Of a DNA stretch of 64,000 nt, positions 25,066-33,380 are shown piece by piece (the stretch's first letter is position 1; each line of letters starts with the position of its first letter). Made by a program: the position numbers and the translations under genes. The notes beneath the pieces were generated by a model. It was not told the DNA's origin and did no database searches. It saw nothing but the letters and a program-made list of their open reading frames with translations. This DNA is from Micavibrio sp. UBA6212 (GTDB lineage: Bacteria > Pseudomonadota > Alphaproteobacteria > Micavibrionales > Micavibrionaceae): NCBI GenBank assembly GCA_002421905.1, contig DISK01000018.1, positions 1 through 64,000 of the forward strand. Reading direction: 5' to 3'.

Positions 25066-26589
25066 ATGCGTCATTTTTCATTCGTCTGCGGGATTTGTGT
25101 TCTGTCACTTTTCTCCGTTACTGCATCTGCGCAAGCCGGATTATTTTCCGAAGATGCAGCACCTCCAGCTGGAGCGCCGCAAAGTTTTGCTGATCTTTCT
25201 GACAAGCTGTTGCCGGCTGTCGTCAATATTTCCTCGACCACCAAAGTAACCCAGCCGGTTGGCGAGATGCCGGAGATCCCCGAGTTTCCGGAAGGATCAC
25301 CTTTTAACGAGTTCTTCAAAGACTTCATGGAAAAAAATGGCGGTGGCGGCGGGCAAGCCTTGCCAACAACCTCCTTGGGATCAGGGTTTGTGATTGATGC
25401 GGAAAAAGGTCTGGTGGTGACGAATAATCACGTCATCAAGGATGCTGATGAAATCCGCGTGGTTTTTAATAATGATGTTACGCTTGATGCCAAGCTGGTT
25501 GGCAAGGATGAAAAGACCGACCTCGCGGTTTTGAAAGTTGACCCAAAGAAACATAAATTGTCTGCTGTGGCCTTTGGCGAGAGTGATAAAATGCGGGTGG
25601 GCGATTGGATTCTGGCGATCGGTAATCCGTTCGGCCTGGGGGGGACTGTGACGGCGGGAATTATTTCTGCCCGTCAGCGTGATATTCATTCCGGCCCTTA
25701 TGATGATTTTCTGCAAACCGATGCGTCGATCAACCGTGGAAATTCGGGGGGGCCGATGTTCAACCTTAAAGGTGAGGTGATCGGGATCAATGCTGCGATT
25801 TATTCCCCTTCCGGTGGATCGGTCGGGATTGGATTTGCCATTCCATCTGATCTGGCGAAGCCAGTTATTGACCAGATTGTTAAATTTGGCCGGACAAAAC
25901 GCGGCTGGATCGGTGTTAAAATCCAGACTGTGACCGATGAGATCGCCGAGAGTATGGGATTGAGCGGAACCGGTGGGGCTCTGGTTGCCAGTGTGACGCC
26001 GGAAGGCCCTGCCCAGAAGGCCAAAATCGAACAAGGCGATGTGATTGTCGAGTTTAACGGTCGCAAGCTTGATACGATGCGTAACTTACCGCGTATTGTT
26101 GCCGAGACGCCTGTGGGAGAGAAAGTTCCAGTCAAGGTTATTCGTGGTGGCAAGGAAATGACGCTGTCCGTGTTGGTTGCCGAGTTGGAAAAGGCCGAAG
26201 ATGAAGGCTTGATCGAAAAAGCCGATGCATCGGACGATGAAAGAACTCCTCCTAAATCAAGTGAGCTGGATGGAACAGGATTGTTCGTTTCCGACCTTTC
26301 CGATGTCTTGCGTCAGACATACGAAATCCCTGACGATGTCCAAGGGGTTGTCGTGACCAAAGTTGGCGCAGGGTCGGATGCCATGATGAAGGGGATGTCA
26401 CCGGGTGACGTGATCCTCGAGATTAATCAGCATCAAGTCAGCACCGTTACGGAAGCCAAAGAGCAGATCAGACAGGTTGGTGACTCCAAAGATGCCAAAG
26501 AATCGGTTCTGTTGTTGGTCGATCATCAGGGGCAAGGTGATGCGCGCTTTGTGGCTTTGAAGCTTAAAAATGACAAGAAGAAAAAGTAA
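25066..26589 (+). CDS. DegP/HtrA-type periplasmic serine protease
   Basis: Protease and chaperone for misfolded envelope proteins. The 507-residue precursor has a signal peptide (cleavage near ASAQA), a trypsin-like domain with His in TNNHVI, Asp in TDLAVL and the nucleophile in NRGNSGGPMF, and two PDZ domains (about 280-370 and 405-500). A Gly-rich loop (GGGGGQ) lies in the LA-loop region. The ATG at 25066 is preferred: it starts a signal peptide and follows AAGGGGT; the earlier in-frame start is upstream of that. miaA follows after three bases. Confidence 0.94.
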   Translation: MRHFSFVCGICVLSLFSVTASAQAGLFSEDAAPPAGAPQSFADLSDKLLPAVVNISSTTKVTQPVGEMPEIPEFPEGSPFNEFFKDFMEKNGGGGGQALPTTSLGSGFVIDAEKGLVVTNNHVIKDADEIRVVFNNDVTLDAKLVGKDEKTDLAVLKVDPKKHKLSAVAFGESDKMRVGDWILAIGNPFGLGGTVTAGIISARQRDIHSGPYDDFLQTDASINRGNSGGPMFNLKGEVIGINAAIYSPSGGSVGIGFAIPSDLAKPVIDQIVKFGRTKRGWIGVKIQTVTDEIAESMGLSGTGGALVASVTPEGPAQKAKIEQGDVIVEFNGRKLDTMRNLPRIVAETPVGEKVPVKVIRGGKEMTLSVLVAELEKAEDEGLIEKADASDDERTPPKSSELDGTGLFVSDLSDVLRQTYEIPDDVQGVVVTKVGAGSDAMMKGMSPGDVILEINQHQVSTVTEAKEQIRQVGDSKDAKESVLLLVDHQGQGDARFVALKLKNDKKKK

Positions 26590-26592
26590 ATC

Positions 26593-27474
26593 GTGAACAA
26601 ACAGATCGTTCATATTATCGCCGGGCCGACTGCCAGTGGGAAGTCGGCTCGTGCTTTGAAGCTGGCGCGGGATATGGGAGGTCTGGGCGGCGTTGTGATT
26701 AACGCTGATTCCATGCAGCTTTATGACGGGTTGCCGATGCTCACCGCACAACCGAGCGCACAGGAAAAGGCGCTGGTTCCCCATGTGCTTTATGGATGTC
26801 TGGCGCCTGCGGCACAAACCAATGCCGGATCATGGCGCGAGATGGCGTTGGTCGAGATATACAAGGCGATTGACAACAAGCAGGTTCCGATTGTGGTGGG
26901 TGGAACCGGATTTTATTTGAAGGCCTTGATCGAAGGGTTGTCGCCCATTCCTGAAATTCCCGAAGCCGTACGGGTTTTGTCGGATGATTTGATGGACAAG
27001 ATCGGAATCGAAGAGTTCTTCAAGCAACTGAAAGAAATTGATCCTGAGTGGTGCGCCGTAGCCGACGCGCATAATCGCCAGAGGATGGTCAGAGCATTTG
27101 AAGTGTATCACCACACGCAGCAGCCAATGTCTTATTGGCAATCCTTGCCGCCTGTCGGGACGCCGGAAGATCTGGAGTTCAAAGTCGATATGATCCTGCC
27201 GGAGCGGGACGTTTTATATGAACAGTGCAATGTGCGATTTGACCGGATGATCGAGCAAGGCGTTCTGGCCGAAGTTGAAGCGTTTGACAGTTTGATCGAG
27301 CGCGGGTTTGTTCCATCGTCTTGTCCGTTGGCTCATGCGCTGGGGTTTCGTCCGTTGCAACAGCATTTGAATGGCGAACTTGATCTGGAGAGTGCTATTA
27401 TTTTATCCAAAAACGAAACACGTCATTACGCCAAGCGGCAAGCAACGTGGTTCCGGCATCAGATGAAAGTTTAA
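26593..27474 (+). CDS. miaA: tRNA dimethylallyltransferase
   Basis: Prenylates A37 of tRNAs reading codons that start with U. The 293-residue protein begins with a GTG and shows the P-loop GPTASGKSARALKLA (about residues 9-23), INADSMQLYDGLPMLTAQP (about 35-53) and VGGTGFYLKALIEGL (about 99-113), all standard MiaA blocks. The end includes KNETRHYAKRQATWFR. It is tightly coupled to the protease gene upstream (3 bases) and its stop overlaps the end of the convergent sigma-factor gene by four bases. Confidence 0.96.
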   Translation: MNKQIVHIIAGPTASGKSARALKLARDMGGLGGVVINADSMQLYDGLPMLTAQPSAQEKALVPHVLYGCLAPAAQTNAGSWREMALVEIYKAIDNKQVPIVVGGTGFYLKALIEGLSPIPEIPEAVRVLSDDLMDKIGIEEFFKQLKEIDPEWCAVADAHNRQRMVRAFEVYHHTQQPMSYWQSLPPVGTPEDLEFKVDMILPERDVLYEQCNVRFDRMIEQGVLAEVEAFDSLIERGFVPSSCPLAHALGFRPLQQHLNGELDLESAIILSKNETRHYAKRQATWFRHQMKV

Positions 27475-28685
27475 GTGAATTCTGGTTTCAGTCCGTCTTC
27501 GACCAATTGTCGACGACATCTCCATATACGGCTGCGGACTGTCCCAATCGGAATATTTTGTTCTTCGGCAATAGCGTCATAATCTTTCCCCGGGCCATAT
27601 TCTTCGACCTCGCCACTTTTCTTGATTGAGCTGTCCACTACCATACTAATGTGGCGATAATCAGGTGTTGAATTTGCGAGATCCCCAATTTTTGAAAGTA
27701 GTTTCTGGTATTCTACGGCGTCTTCACGGCGGATCATTAATTTCAGCGGGTCTTCAAATCCTTCGGAAAAGGGGACTCCGGGCATGTCGGCCTCGGGCGC
27801 AAAATTCTGACCAAAGCCTACAACGTCCGGATAGTCGCTGGCCGTATCATAATATGCATGATTCAGAAATTCTTCATGCTGTGAGGCATGGCATGCTACG
27901 CTGCGGATGATGCTATGTACCCAAGTGTCAAAGTAGCGATAATCCTTGCAGAAAGGATTATCTTCTTTTTCCAGATTCTCAGCTTGTAGTTTGAAAATAC
28001 GAAGAGAAGCCTCTTGTAAGATATCATCCAGCATGTCTTCGTTCTTGAAAAAGCGGTAGGCGAAACGTGTCAGTTTATCACGCTTTTCTTGCAGATACAG
28101 GGCGAGGCTGTTGGCGTCGTGATCGACCACAATTTTCTTGAAAAGAGCGAGCTCTTCCGGTGATTTCGTGGAAACGAATTCCTTGTTGGCAGTCTCGGTT
28201 AATGTTTCTGTTTCTGTTTGTGGGGCAGCTTCGATTGCGTCTGGTGCTGCCGAGGGTTGCGCGGGCAACGGTAGTTCGGGTGCTTTTTGTTCTACTTCCC
28301 GCACAGGAGGACGCGGAATGGCTCCTTGGTAAGCATATATTTTTTCCCCTGAAATTTCGGTCACGACTCCGTTTTTATAGACCAAGCGTGATATACGATG
28401 TTTCTGGCCCTCAAGGTCCATAAACAGGCGGCCTTTTTTGGTGCGGAAGGAAAAGTCCTTTGCTGCGACCTTCTGAAGGTCGATGGGTGTGTCGGGGTTG
28501 TTTAATGTATAGATTTGGGCGAGCAACTCTCTGGTTCCTGCAAGGATGGCTGCCAGCTGCTCAATCCCGAAGGCGGCAGGTTTGATGTTTGATACGGCCA
28601 TGGCCGCAAATGTTGGAGCAATCATCTTTTTATCTACATAGACCTGTTCAATAGTCTTTTTACTTAAACTTTTATCCGTCGTCAC
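27471..28685 (-). CDS. Sigma-70/ECF-like sigma factor with long N-terminal extension
   Basis: Probable transcription initiation factor. The C-terminal part has sigma region 2 (about the last 210 residues: LTRFAYRFFKNEDMLDDILQEASLRIFKLQ) and region 4 with helix-turn-helix (KDYDAIAEEQNIPIGTVRSRIWRCRRQL at the very end). About 190 residues precede region 2: a domain resembling no family I know, then a Pro/Ala/Glu-rich linker. The linker between regions 2 and 4 is also longer than in usual ECF factors. No anti-sigma gene is adjacent. The start is uncertain: GTG 28685 (404 residues) or TTG 28736 (421). It is divergent from the ilvB leader. Confidence 0.75.
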   Translation of the reverse strand: MTTDKSLSKKTIEQVYVDKKMIAPTFAAMAVSNIKPAAFGIEQLAAILAGTRELLAQIYTLNNPDTPIDLQKVAAKDFSFRTKKGRLFMDLEGQKHRISRLVYKNGVVTEISGEKIYAYQGAIPRPPVREVEQKAPELPLPAQPSAAPDAIEAAPQTETETLTETANKEFVSTKSPEELALFKKIVVDHDANSLALYLQEKRDKLTRFAYRFFKNEDMLDDILQEASLRIFKLQAENLEKEDNPFCKDYRYFDTWVHSIIRSVACHASQHEEFLNHAYYDTASDYPDVVGFGQNFAPEADMPGVPFSEGFEDPLKLMIRREDAVEYQKLLSKIGDLANSTPDYRHISMVVDSSIKKSGEVEEYGPGKDYDAIAEEQNIPIGTVRSRIWRCRRQLVEDGLKPEFT

Positions 28686-28834
28686 ATCGCTTCTACCGTA
28701 TGTCCAATACGGGGCGGTGCTCGTTTCTTGTCTCAAAGTTAATTAATTTGACTATATTTTCTTATTCTGACCGGAATTTTATGCGATTTCCCATATATAT
28801 GTCAAATAAAAAAATTGACGCAGGGGGAAATAAA

Positions 28835-28954
28835 ATGTTGCGTGGCGGCAGGGATGCGCGTAACAATAACGCCATGATGTTTCAAACAAGCAACATTCTT
28901 CTTAGCAATGTCGTCGTCCTCGTGGTGGGTACGGCGTTGCGGGATGTTGCTTAA
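28835..28954 (+). CDS. ilvB leader peptide (attenuator control peptide)
   Basis: A 39-codon ORF with a strong GGGGGA ribosome binding site. The middle reads SNILLSNVVVLVVGTAL: ten Ile, Leu and Val codons in thirteen (Ile-Leu-Leu, then Val-Val-Val-Leu-Val-Val). These are the end products of the pathway encoded by the downstream ilvB, ilvN and ilvC genes, as in leader peptides of E. coli ilvB and ilvGMEDA. Shortage of charged branched-chain tRNAs would stall the ribosome here and change folding of the RNA (see attenuator entry). A longer in-frame ORF begins at 28700 but has no supporting start site. Confidence 0.85.
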   Translation: MLRGGRDARNNNAMMFQTSNILLSNVVVLVVGTALRDVA

Positions 28955-29009
28955 GGAGTAGCTTCATAATATGACCGCAACGCCCCGATCGAAAGAACGG
29001 GGCTTTTTT
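28888..29009 (+). promoter_or_regulatory. ilvB transcription attenuator with alternative hairpins
   Basis: Three mutually exclusive helices are visible. 1:2 is AAGCAACAT (28888-28896) with ATGTTGCTT (28944-28952), perfect, enclosing the Leu/Val codons. 2:3 is GGCGTTGCGG (28933-28942) with CCGCAACGCC (28975-28984), perfect, the antiterminator. 3:4 is GCCCCG (28982-28987) with CGGGGC (28998-29003), then TTTTTT (29004-29009), the terminator. Ribosome stalling at the branched-chain codons would block segment 1, permit 2:3 and so prevent 3:4. Confidence 0.88.
28982..29009 (+). terminator. Rho-independent terminator arm of ilvB attenuator
   Basis: GC-only six-base stem GCCCCG/CGGGGC followed by six T, 26 bases before the ilvB start. 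Confidence 0.9.
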
Positions 29010-29034
29010 ATTCTAAAAATCGGGTGAAACAAAG

Positions 29035-30888
29035 ATGGCAACGAAAAATATGAGCACTAAGGCACAGCCGAAAATGCAATTGGTTAAGACAACTCCGCAA
29101 GTGAAGGCCAAAACGGCCAAATCAAAACCGGTGATGGTTTTTGACAAGAAGACCCTGACAGGGGCCGAGATTGTGATTCAGGCCTTGGTCGATAACGGGG
29201 TGGATACGATCTTCGGGTATCCGGGCGGTGCAGTTCTGCCGATTTACGATGCGATTTTCCAGCAAAAGAAAGTCAGACATGTTCTGGTTCGCCATGAACA
29301 AGCCGCCCTTCATGCAGCGGAAGGCTATGCCCGTTCTACTGGTAAAGTCGGGTGTGCGCTGGTGACCTCCGGCCCGGGGGCAACCAATGCGGTGACCGGA
29401 TTAACCGATGCGTTGCTTGATTCCATTCCGGTTGTTTGTTTTTCGGGGCAGGTTCCCACCTTTTTGATCGGAACCGATGCGTTCCAAGAGGCCGATACCA
29501 CTGGCATCACCCGTCAATGCACCAAACAGAATTATCTGGTCAAGGATGTTAAAGACCTCGCCAAGACTGTTCATGAGGCGTTTCATGTTGCCAAATCCGG
29601 ACGCCCCGGGCCGGTTGTGATTGACCTGCCCAAGGATGTTCAGTTTGCCCCCGGACCTTATCAGTCACCGGAAGATACAGATATTTCCCGTTACCAGCCA
29701 CGCACCATGCCGGATTTGTCGAAAATCGAAGCGGCAGTCGAGCTGATTGCCGGAGCCAAAAAGCCGATTTTTTATACTGGTGGCGGTGTGATCAATGCGG
29801 GGCCAGAGGCGGCCAAGCTGTTGGCCGAATTTGTCCAGATGACCGGATATCCCTTGACATCAACCTTGATGGGGTTGGGCGCCTATCCGATGTCGGACAC
29901 CCAGCATCTCGGGATGCTCGGGATGCACGGCACGTTCGAGGCCAACTGGGCCATGCATGATTGCGATGTGATGGTGAATATCGGCGCACGGTTTGATGAC
30001 CGCGTGACGGGTCGTCTTGATGCGTTCTCGCCGAACTCCAAAAAAATCCATATTGATATTGACCCGAGCTCGATCAACAAGAACGTGCGCGTTGATCTGG
30101 GGATTGTTGCGGACAGTACCGAAGCTTTGCGGGCCATGATAGCCGTGTGGAAGAAACGCAAATATAAAGCCAATGCGCCGGCCTTGAAACAATGGTGGGC
30201 GCAGATCGAGAAATGGCGATCTGTCAAATGTTTGTCCTATAAAAATTCACAGACCATTATCAAGCCGCAATATGCTCTGGAACGTTTGCAATCGGCACTT
30301 AGCAAGGATAAGCGCGAAGTGTTTATTTCCACGGAAGTTGGACAGCACCAGATGTGGGCGGCTCAATTCCTGAAATTCGATCAACCAAACCACTGGATGA
30401 CCTCGGGTGGATTGGGGACGATGGGGTATGGTTTGCCGGCTGCAATCGGTGTGCAAATGGCCCACCCTGATGCTTTGGTGGTCGATGTCGCGGGGGATGC
30501 GTCGATCCTGATGAATATTCAGGAGCTGTCGACTGCGGTTCAATACCGTTTGCCGGTGAAGGTGTTCATTCTGAATAACCAGTGGATGGGCATGGTCAAG
30601 CAGTGGCAGGAATTGTTGCATGGCGAGCGGTATTCCAATTCCTATACCGAGAGCCTGCCGGATTTTGTCAAACTGGCCGAAGCTTATGGCGGGGTTGGTC
30701 TGCGGGCGCAAACACCTGATGATCTTGATCGTGTCATCAAAGAGATGATGAAAACAGATCGTGTGACTCTGGTTGACATTTGTGTCGATCAGAAAGAGAA
30801 TTGTTTCCCGATGATCCCGAGTGGCAAGGCTCATAATGAAATGATCTTGTCACCCGATGCCGAAAAATTTGATAAGACACTGGTGTAA
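29035..30888 (+). CDS. ilvB: Acetolactate synthase large subunit
   Basis: Thiamine-diphosphate enzyme making 2-acetolactate or 2-aceto-2-hydroxybutyrate, first common step to valine, leucine and isoleucine. The 617-residue protein has the catalytic Glu in LVRHEQAALHAAEGYAR, the substrate channel GPGATNAVTGL, and the cofactor motif GDASILMNIQELSTAVQYRLPVKVFILNN (about residues 487-515; GDAS where most have GDGS). The first about 38 residues are an extra, Lys-rich, low-complexity extension before the usual start near LTGAEIVIQAL. Expression should be set by the attenuator. Small-subunit ilvN lies 182 bases downstream, separated by a repeat. Confidence 0.96.
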   Translation: MATKNMSTKAQPKMQLVKTTPQVKAKTAKSKPVMVFDKKTLTGAEIVIQALVDNGVDTIFGYPGGAVLPIYDAIFQQKKVRHVLVRHEQAALHAAEGYARSTGKVGCALVTSGPGATNAVTGLTDALLDSIPVVCFSGQVPTFLIGTDAFQEADTTGITRQCTKQNYLVKDVKDLAKTVHEAFHVAKSGRPGPVVIDLPKDVQFAPGPYQSPEDTDISRYQPRTMPDLSKIEAAVELIAGAKKPIFYTGGGVINAGPEAAKLLAEFVQMTGYPLTSTLMGLGAYPMSDTQHLGMLGMHGTFEANWAMHDCDVMVNIGARFDDRVTGRLDAFSPNSKKIHIDIDPSSINKNVRVDLGIVADSTEALRAMIAVWKKRKYKANAPALKQWWAQIEKWRSVKCLSYKNSQTIIKPQYALERLQSALSKDKREVFISTEVGQHQMWAAQFLKFDQPNHWMTSGGLGTMGYGLPAAIGVQMAHPDALVVDVAGDASILMNIQELSTAVQYRLPVKVFILNNQWMGMVKQWQELLHGERYSNSYTESLPDFVKLAEAYGGVGLRAQTPDDLDRVIKEMMKTDRVTLVDICVDQKENCFPMIPSGKAHNEMILSPDAEKFDKTLV

Positions 30889-31070
30889 ACCACAGAACCG
30901 TCATTCCCCGAATTTTCGTTAAAGAAAATTCTAGGGGAATCCAAAAATGACTGGATTGCCTTAGAATGCTTCGCATTCAGGCAATGACGAATAAAGAGTA
31001 AGGGAGTAGAAATGACTTCAGAGTTACGAAGTGCAAGAGGAAATTAGATTTTAGAACAAGGTGAAATATA
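30889..31070. repeat. Repeat-containing spacer between ilvB and ilvN
   Basis: It contains a family F hairpin (ATTCCCCGAATTTTCG ... AATTCTAGGGGAAT, 30902-30945) and a family C unit built around ATTGCCTTAGAATGCTTCGC and ATTCAGGCAATGACG (30954-30990). No gene and no clear promoter for ilvN is seen. Confidence 0.7.
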
Positions 31071-31640
31071 ATGGTACGTCAATCTCTACAAGATAAGAAA
31101 AGTGTCTATGGGGCGGCCCCTGTACAAGACCCTGTGTCGTCGCACACCTTAGCGGTGATTGTCGATAACGAGCCGGGGGTTCTGGCGCGGGTCATCGGAT
31201 TGTTCTCGGGGCGCGGTTATAACATCGAAAGTCTGACTGTTGCAGAAACCGACCATACCAGTCGCCAATCGCGGATCACCCTTGTGTGTTCGGGGACAGT
31301 TCATGTGATCGAGCAGATTCATCATCAGTTGGGGCGTCTGGTTCCGGTTCACAAAGTGTCGAACCTGACACTTGAGGGAACGCATATCGAACGCGAGCTT
31401 GCGCTTCTCAAAGTCGTGGGCAAAAAAGACAAGCGGATTGAAGCGTTGCGCGTGGCCGATATTTTTCGTGCCCGCGTTGTTGATTCAACACTTGAGAGTT
31501 TTGTGTTCGAGATTACCGGCACAACAGAAAAAGTTGATGCCTTTGTTGCTTTGATGCGGCCTTTGGGGTTGATCGAAATTTCAAGAACTGGTGTCGCCGC
31601 GATGTCCAGAGGAAAAGAAGGAGTGCATAATGGCGAATAA
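31071..31640 (+). CDS. ilvN: Acetolactate synthase small (regulatory) subunit
   Basis: Regulatory partner of IlvB giving valine feedback control. In 189 residues, the N-terminal ACT domain is clear: HTLAVIVDNEPGVLARVIGLFSGRGYNIESLTV (about residues 25-57), and the C-terminal domain has RELALLKVVGKKDKRIEALRVADIFRARVVD. The last 11 bases overlap the start of a lipoprotein gene, so translation is coupled. The valine-binding Gly and Asn of the ACT loop are present. Confidence 0.96.
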   Translation: MVRQSLQDKKSVYGAAPVQDPVSSHTLAVIVDNEPGVLARVIGLFSGRGYNIESLTVAETDHTSRQSRITLVCSGTVHVIEQIHHQLGRLVPVHKVSNLTLEGTHIERELALLKVVGKKDKRIEALRVADIFRARVVDSTLESFVFEITGTTEKVDAFVALMRPLGLIEISRTGVAAMSRGKEGVHNGE

Positions 31641-32064
31641 AATTTCATCACTCGCAGTTGTATGCGCTTTGTCATCCTTGATTTTATCAGGATGTGGGCA
31701 GGAAAAAATAAATAACGAGCGGTTGGCCAAGGGATGCGCTGCGGCTGTCGAGACTATTCTGGCCAAGGATATATATGATCGCCGGTTTGATCGCGTGGTG
31801 AATAAGAAATTTTCAATGTCTGACGGGTTCAAGCTGGTCACTCTTGATGTCGTGACCAAGACCAAAGAGTATGAGGAAGACGCGCACGAGACATTTAACT
31901 GCAAATTTGAAGAGGGCAGTTCATTCGGTGGATTTGCATGGTATGCCAATCTGGTTCAGTTAACTGTCGATGAGGATGTTTATGGGACAAGGGGCGGAGA
32001 AATTTCAGGTAGTTTGAATGACCAGATGGCTTTATCCGATGCTGTCGAAAAGGCTATGAAATAA
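31630..32064 (+). CDS. Small lipoprotein between ilvN and ilvC
   Basis: A 144-residue predicted lipoprotein. The signal segment MANKISSLAVVCALSSLILS is followed by the lipobox Cys (LSGC, residue 22). The mature part is mixed polar with no recognised domain; it contains FDRVVNKKFSMSDGFKLVTLDVVTKTKEYEED. A strong AAGGAG ribosome binding site for the ATG at 31630 lies inside ilvN. Position inside the ilv operon, 29 bases before ilvC, means it is likely co-transcribed, but I can offer no link with amino acid synthesis. Confidence 0.75.
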   Translation: MANKISSLAVVCALSSLILSGCGQEKINNERLAKGCAAAVETILAKDIYDRRFDRVVNKKFSMSDGFKLVTLDVVTKTKEYEEDAHETFNCKFEEGSSFGGFAWYANLVQLTVDEDVYGTRGGEISGSLNDQMALSDAVEKAMK

Positions 32065-32093
32065 ATACGGTTTTTAGAGAAGGAGTGTAAAAA

Positions 32094-33113
32094 ATGAAAG
32101 TCTATTACGATGCGGATTGCAATTTCGATGTTTTGAAAGACAAGAAAATTGTGATTGTCGGGTACGGGTCACAAGGCCATGCCCATGCTGCCAATTTGCG
32201 CGATTCAGGAGCCAAAGAAGTTCGGATTGCGTTGAGAGCGGACAGTGCGACCAATAAAAAAGCACAAGACGCAGGGTTCGAGACCATGACGCCGGATGAG
32301 GCTGCCAAGTGGGGCGATGTCTTGATGATGGCGTGCCCCGATGAATTGCAGCGCGAGATTTATTACACATGGATTCATGCCAATATGAAGGCTGGTGCTG
32401 CGATTGCATTTGCACATGGTTTGAACATCCATTTCAATCTGATTGAACCCCGCAAGGATGTCGATGTGTTTATGGTGGCACCAAAAGGGCCTGGCCATAC
32501 GGTGCGCGGCGAGTATCAAAAAGGCGGTGGGGTTCCTTGTCTGTTTGCAGTTCATCAGGATGCAACCGGCAAGACGCGTGATCTGGCACTTGCCTATGCG
32601 TCGGGTGTGGGCGGAGGACGTTCAGGGATTATCGAGACATCGTTCCGTGAAGAATGCGAAACCGATTTATTCGGAGAACAAGCCGTGTTGTGCGGTGGTG
32701 TTTGCGCGTTGATCAAGTCTGGGTTCGAGACTTTGACCGAAGCCGGATATGCTCCGGAGATGGCGTATTTCGAATGTCTGCATGAAATGAAACTGATCGT
32801 TGATCTGATGTATGAAGGCGGGATGGCCAATATGCGCTATTCAATCTCCAATACGGCGGAATATGGCGATTACACATCTGGCCCACGTGTGGTAACCGAT
32901 GAGACCAAGGCCGAGATGAAACGCATTCTGGATGATATCCAATCAGGTCGTTTTACCAGAGACTGGATGCTGGAATGTCAGGCCGGACAGCCAAGTTTCA
33001 AGGCAACCCGCCGTCGTGAAGCCGAACATCCGATCGAAGAGGTTGGAGCAAAACTTCGCGCGATGATGCCATGGATTGCCAAAAACAAGTTGGTTGATAA
33101 AGCAAAGAATTAG
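32094..33113 (+). CDS. ilvC: Ketol-acid reductoisomerase
   Basis: NADPH- and Mg-dependent enzyme converting acetolactates into dihydroxy acids for valine, leucine and isoleucine. 339 residues, the short class I form. The Rossmann motif IVGYGSQGHAHAANLRDSG (about 20-38) is present with the phosphate-binding Arg/Ser region (RADSATN), the KGPGHTVR block, and Mg-binding acidic residues in ETDLFGEQAVLCGG and the ALTEAGYxPEMAYFECLHE-like helix. Good AAGGAG site. It closes the ilvB-ilvN-lipoprotein-ilvC series. Confidence 0.97.
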   Translation: MKVYYDADCNFDVLKDKKIVIVGYGSQGHAHAANLRDSGAKEVRIALRADSATNKKAQDAGFETMTPDEAAKWGDVLMMACPDELQREIYYTWIHANMKAGAAIAFAHGLNIHFNLIEPRKDVDVFMVAPKGPGHTVRGEYQKGGGVPCLFAVHQDATGKTRDLALAYASGVGGGRSGIIETSFREECETDLFGEQAVLCGGVCALIKSGFETLTEAGYAPEMAYFECLHEMKLIVDLMYEGGMANMRYSISNTAEYGDYTSGPRVVTDETKAEMKRILDDIQSGRFTRDWMLECQAGQPSFKATRRREAEHPIEEVGAKLRAMMPWIAKNKLVDKAKN

Positions 33114-33380
33114 GCAGATTCCAGAAGAATCCAGTTTTACTTTTCTGGATTGCTTCGCTTTCACTCACAATGACGGGAGCACCTCCATACTTTAAGCACC
33201 CCCACCCTGACCCTCCCCCCTAAAGGGGGAGGGGAAAGAAGAGATTGGCCCCCTCAAGGGGGAGGGGACAAATGAGGAAATAAATAAGGGAATAAGAAAG
33301 TCCTCATCCTTGAGGGGAGAGGATTTAGGTGAGGGTGATTTGCATCACATTTATAAATGCAACGGGTCTGATGACACTGA
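33114..33380. repeat. Composite repeat cluster after ilvC (families C, A, B)
   Basis: Family C (33140-33178, CTGGATTGCTTCGC ... CACAATGACGG), family A copy 3 (33188-33270, AAGCACCCCCACCC and the CCCCCCTAAAGGGGG hairpin) and family B copy 2 (33301-33342). The same three families occur together at 9894-10250. Hairpins here probably terminate both the ilv transcript and the convergent chemoreceptor transcript. No gene is seen. Confidence 0.8.

Noticed and set aside
25381..26034. 217-codon ORF on the minus strand
   Set aside because: Antisense to the DegP-type protease coding sequence; composition mirrors the real gene.
28700..28954. 84-codon ORF covering the ilvB leader
   Set aside because: Only the last 39 codons, behind a GGGGGA site, fit a leader peptide; the upstream part has no start signal.
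30247..30834. 195-codon ORF on the minus strand
   Set aside because: Antisense to ilvB.
9894..33342. Possible CRISPR array from recurring short sequences
   Set aside because: The repeats are dispersed kilobases apart in mosaic order, not regularly spaced with unique spacers, and no cas genes are present.
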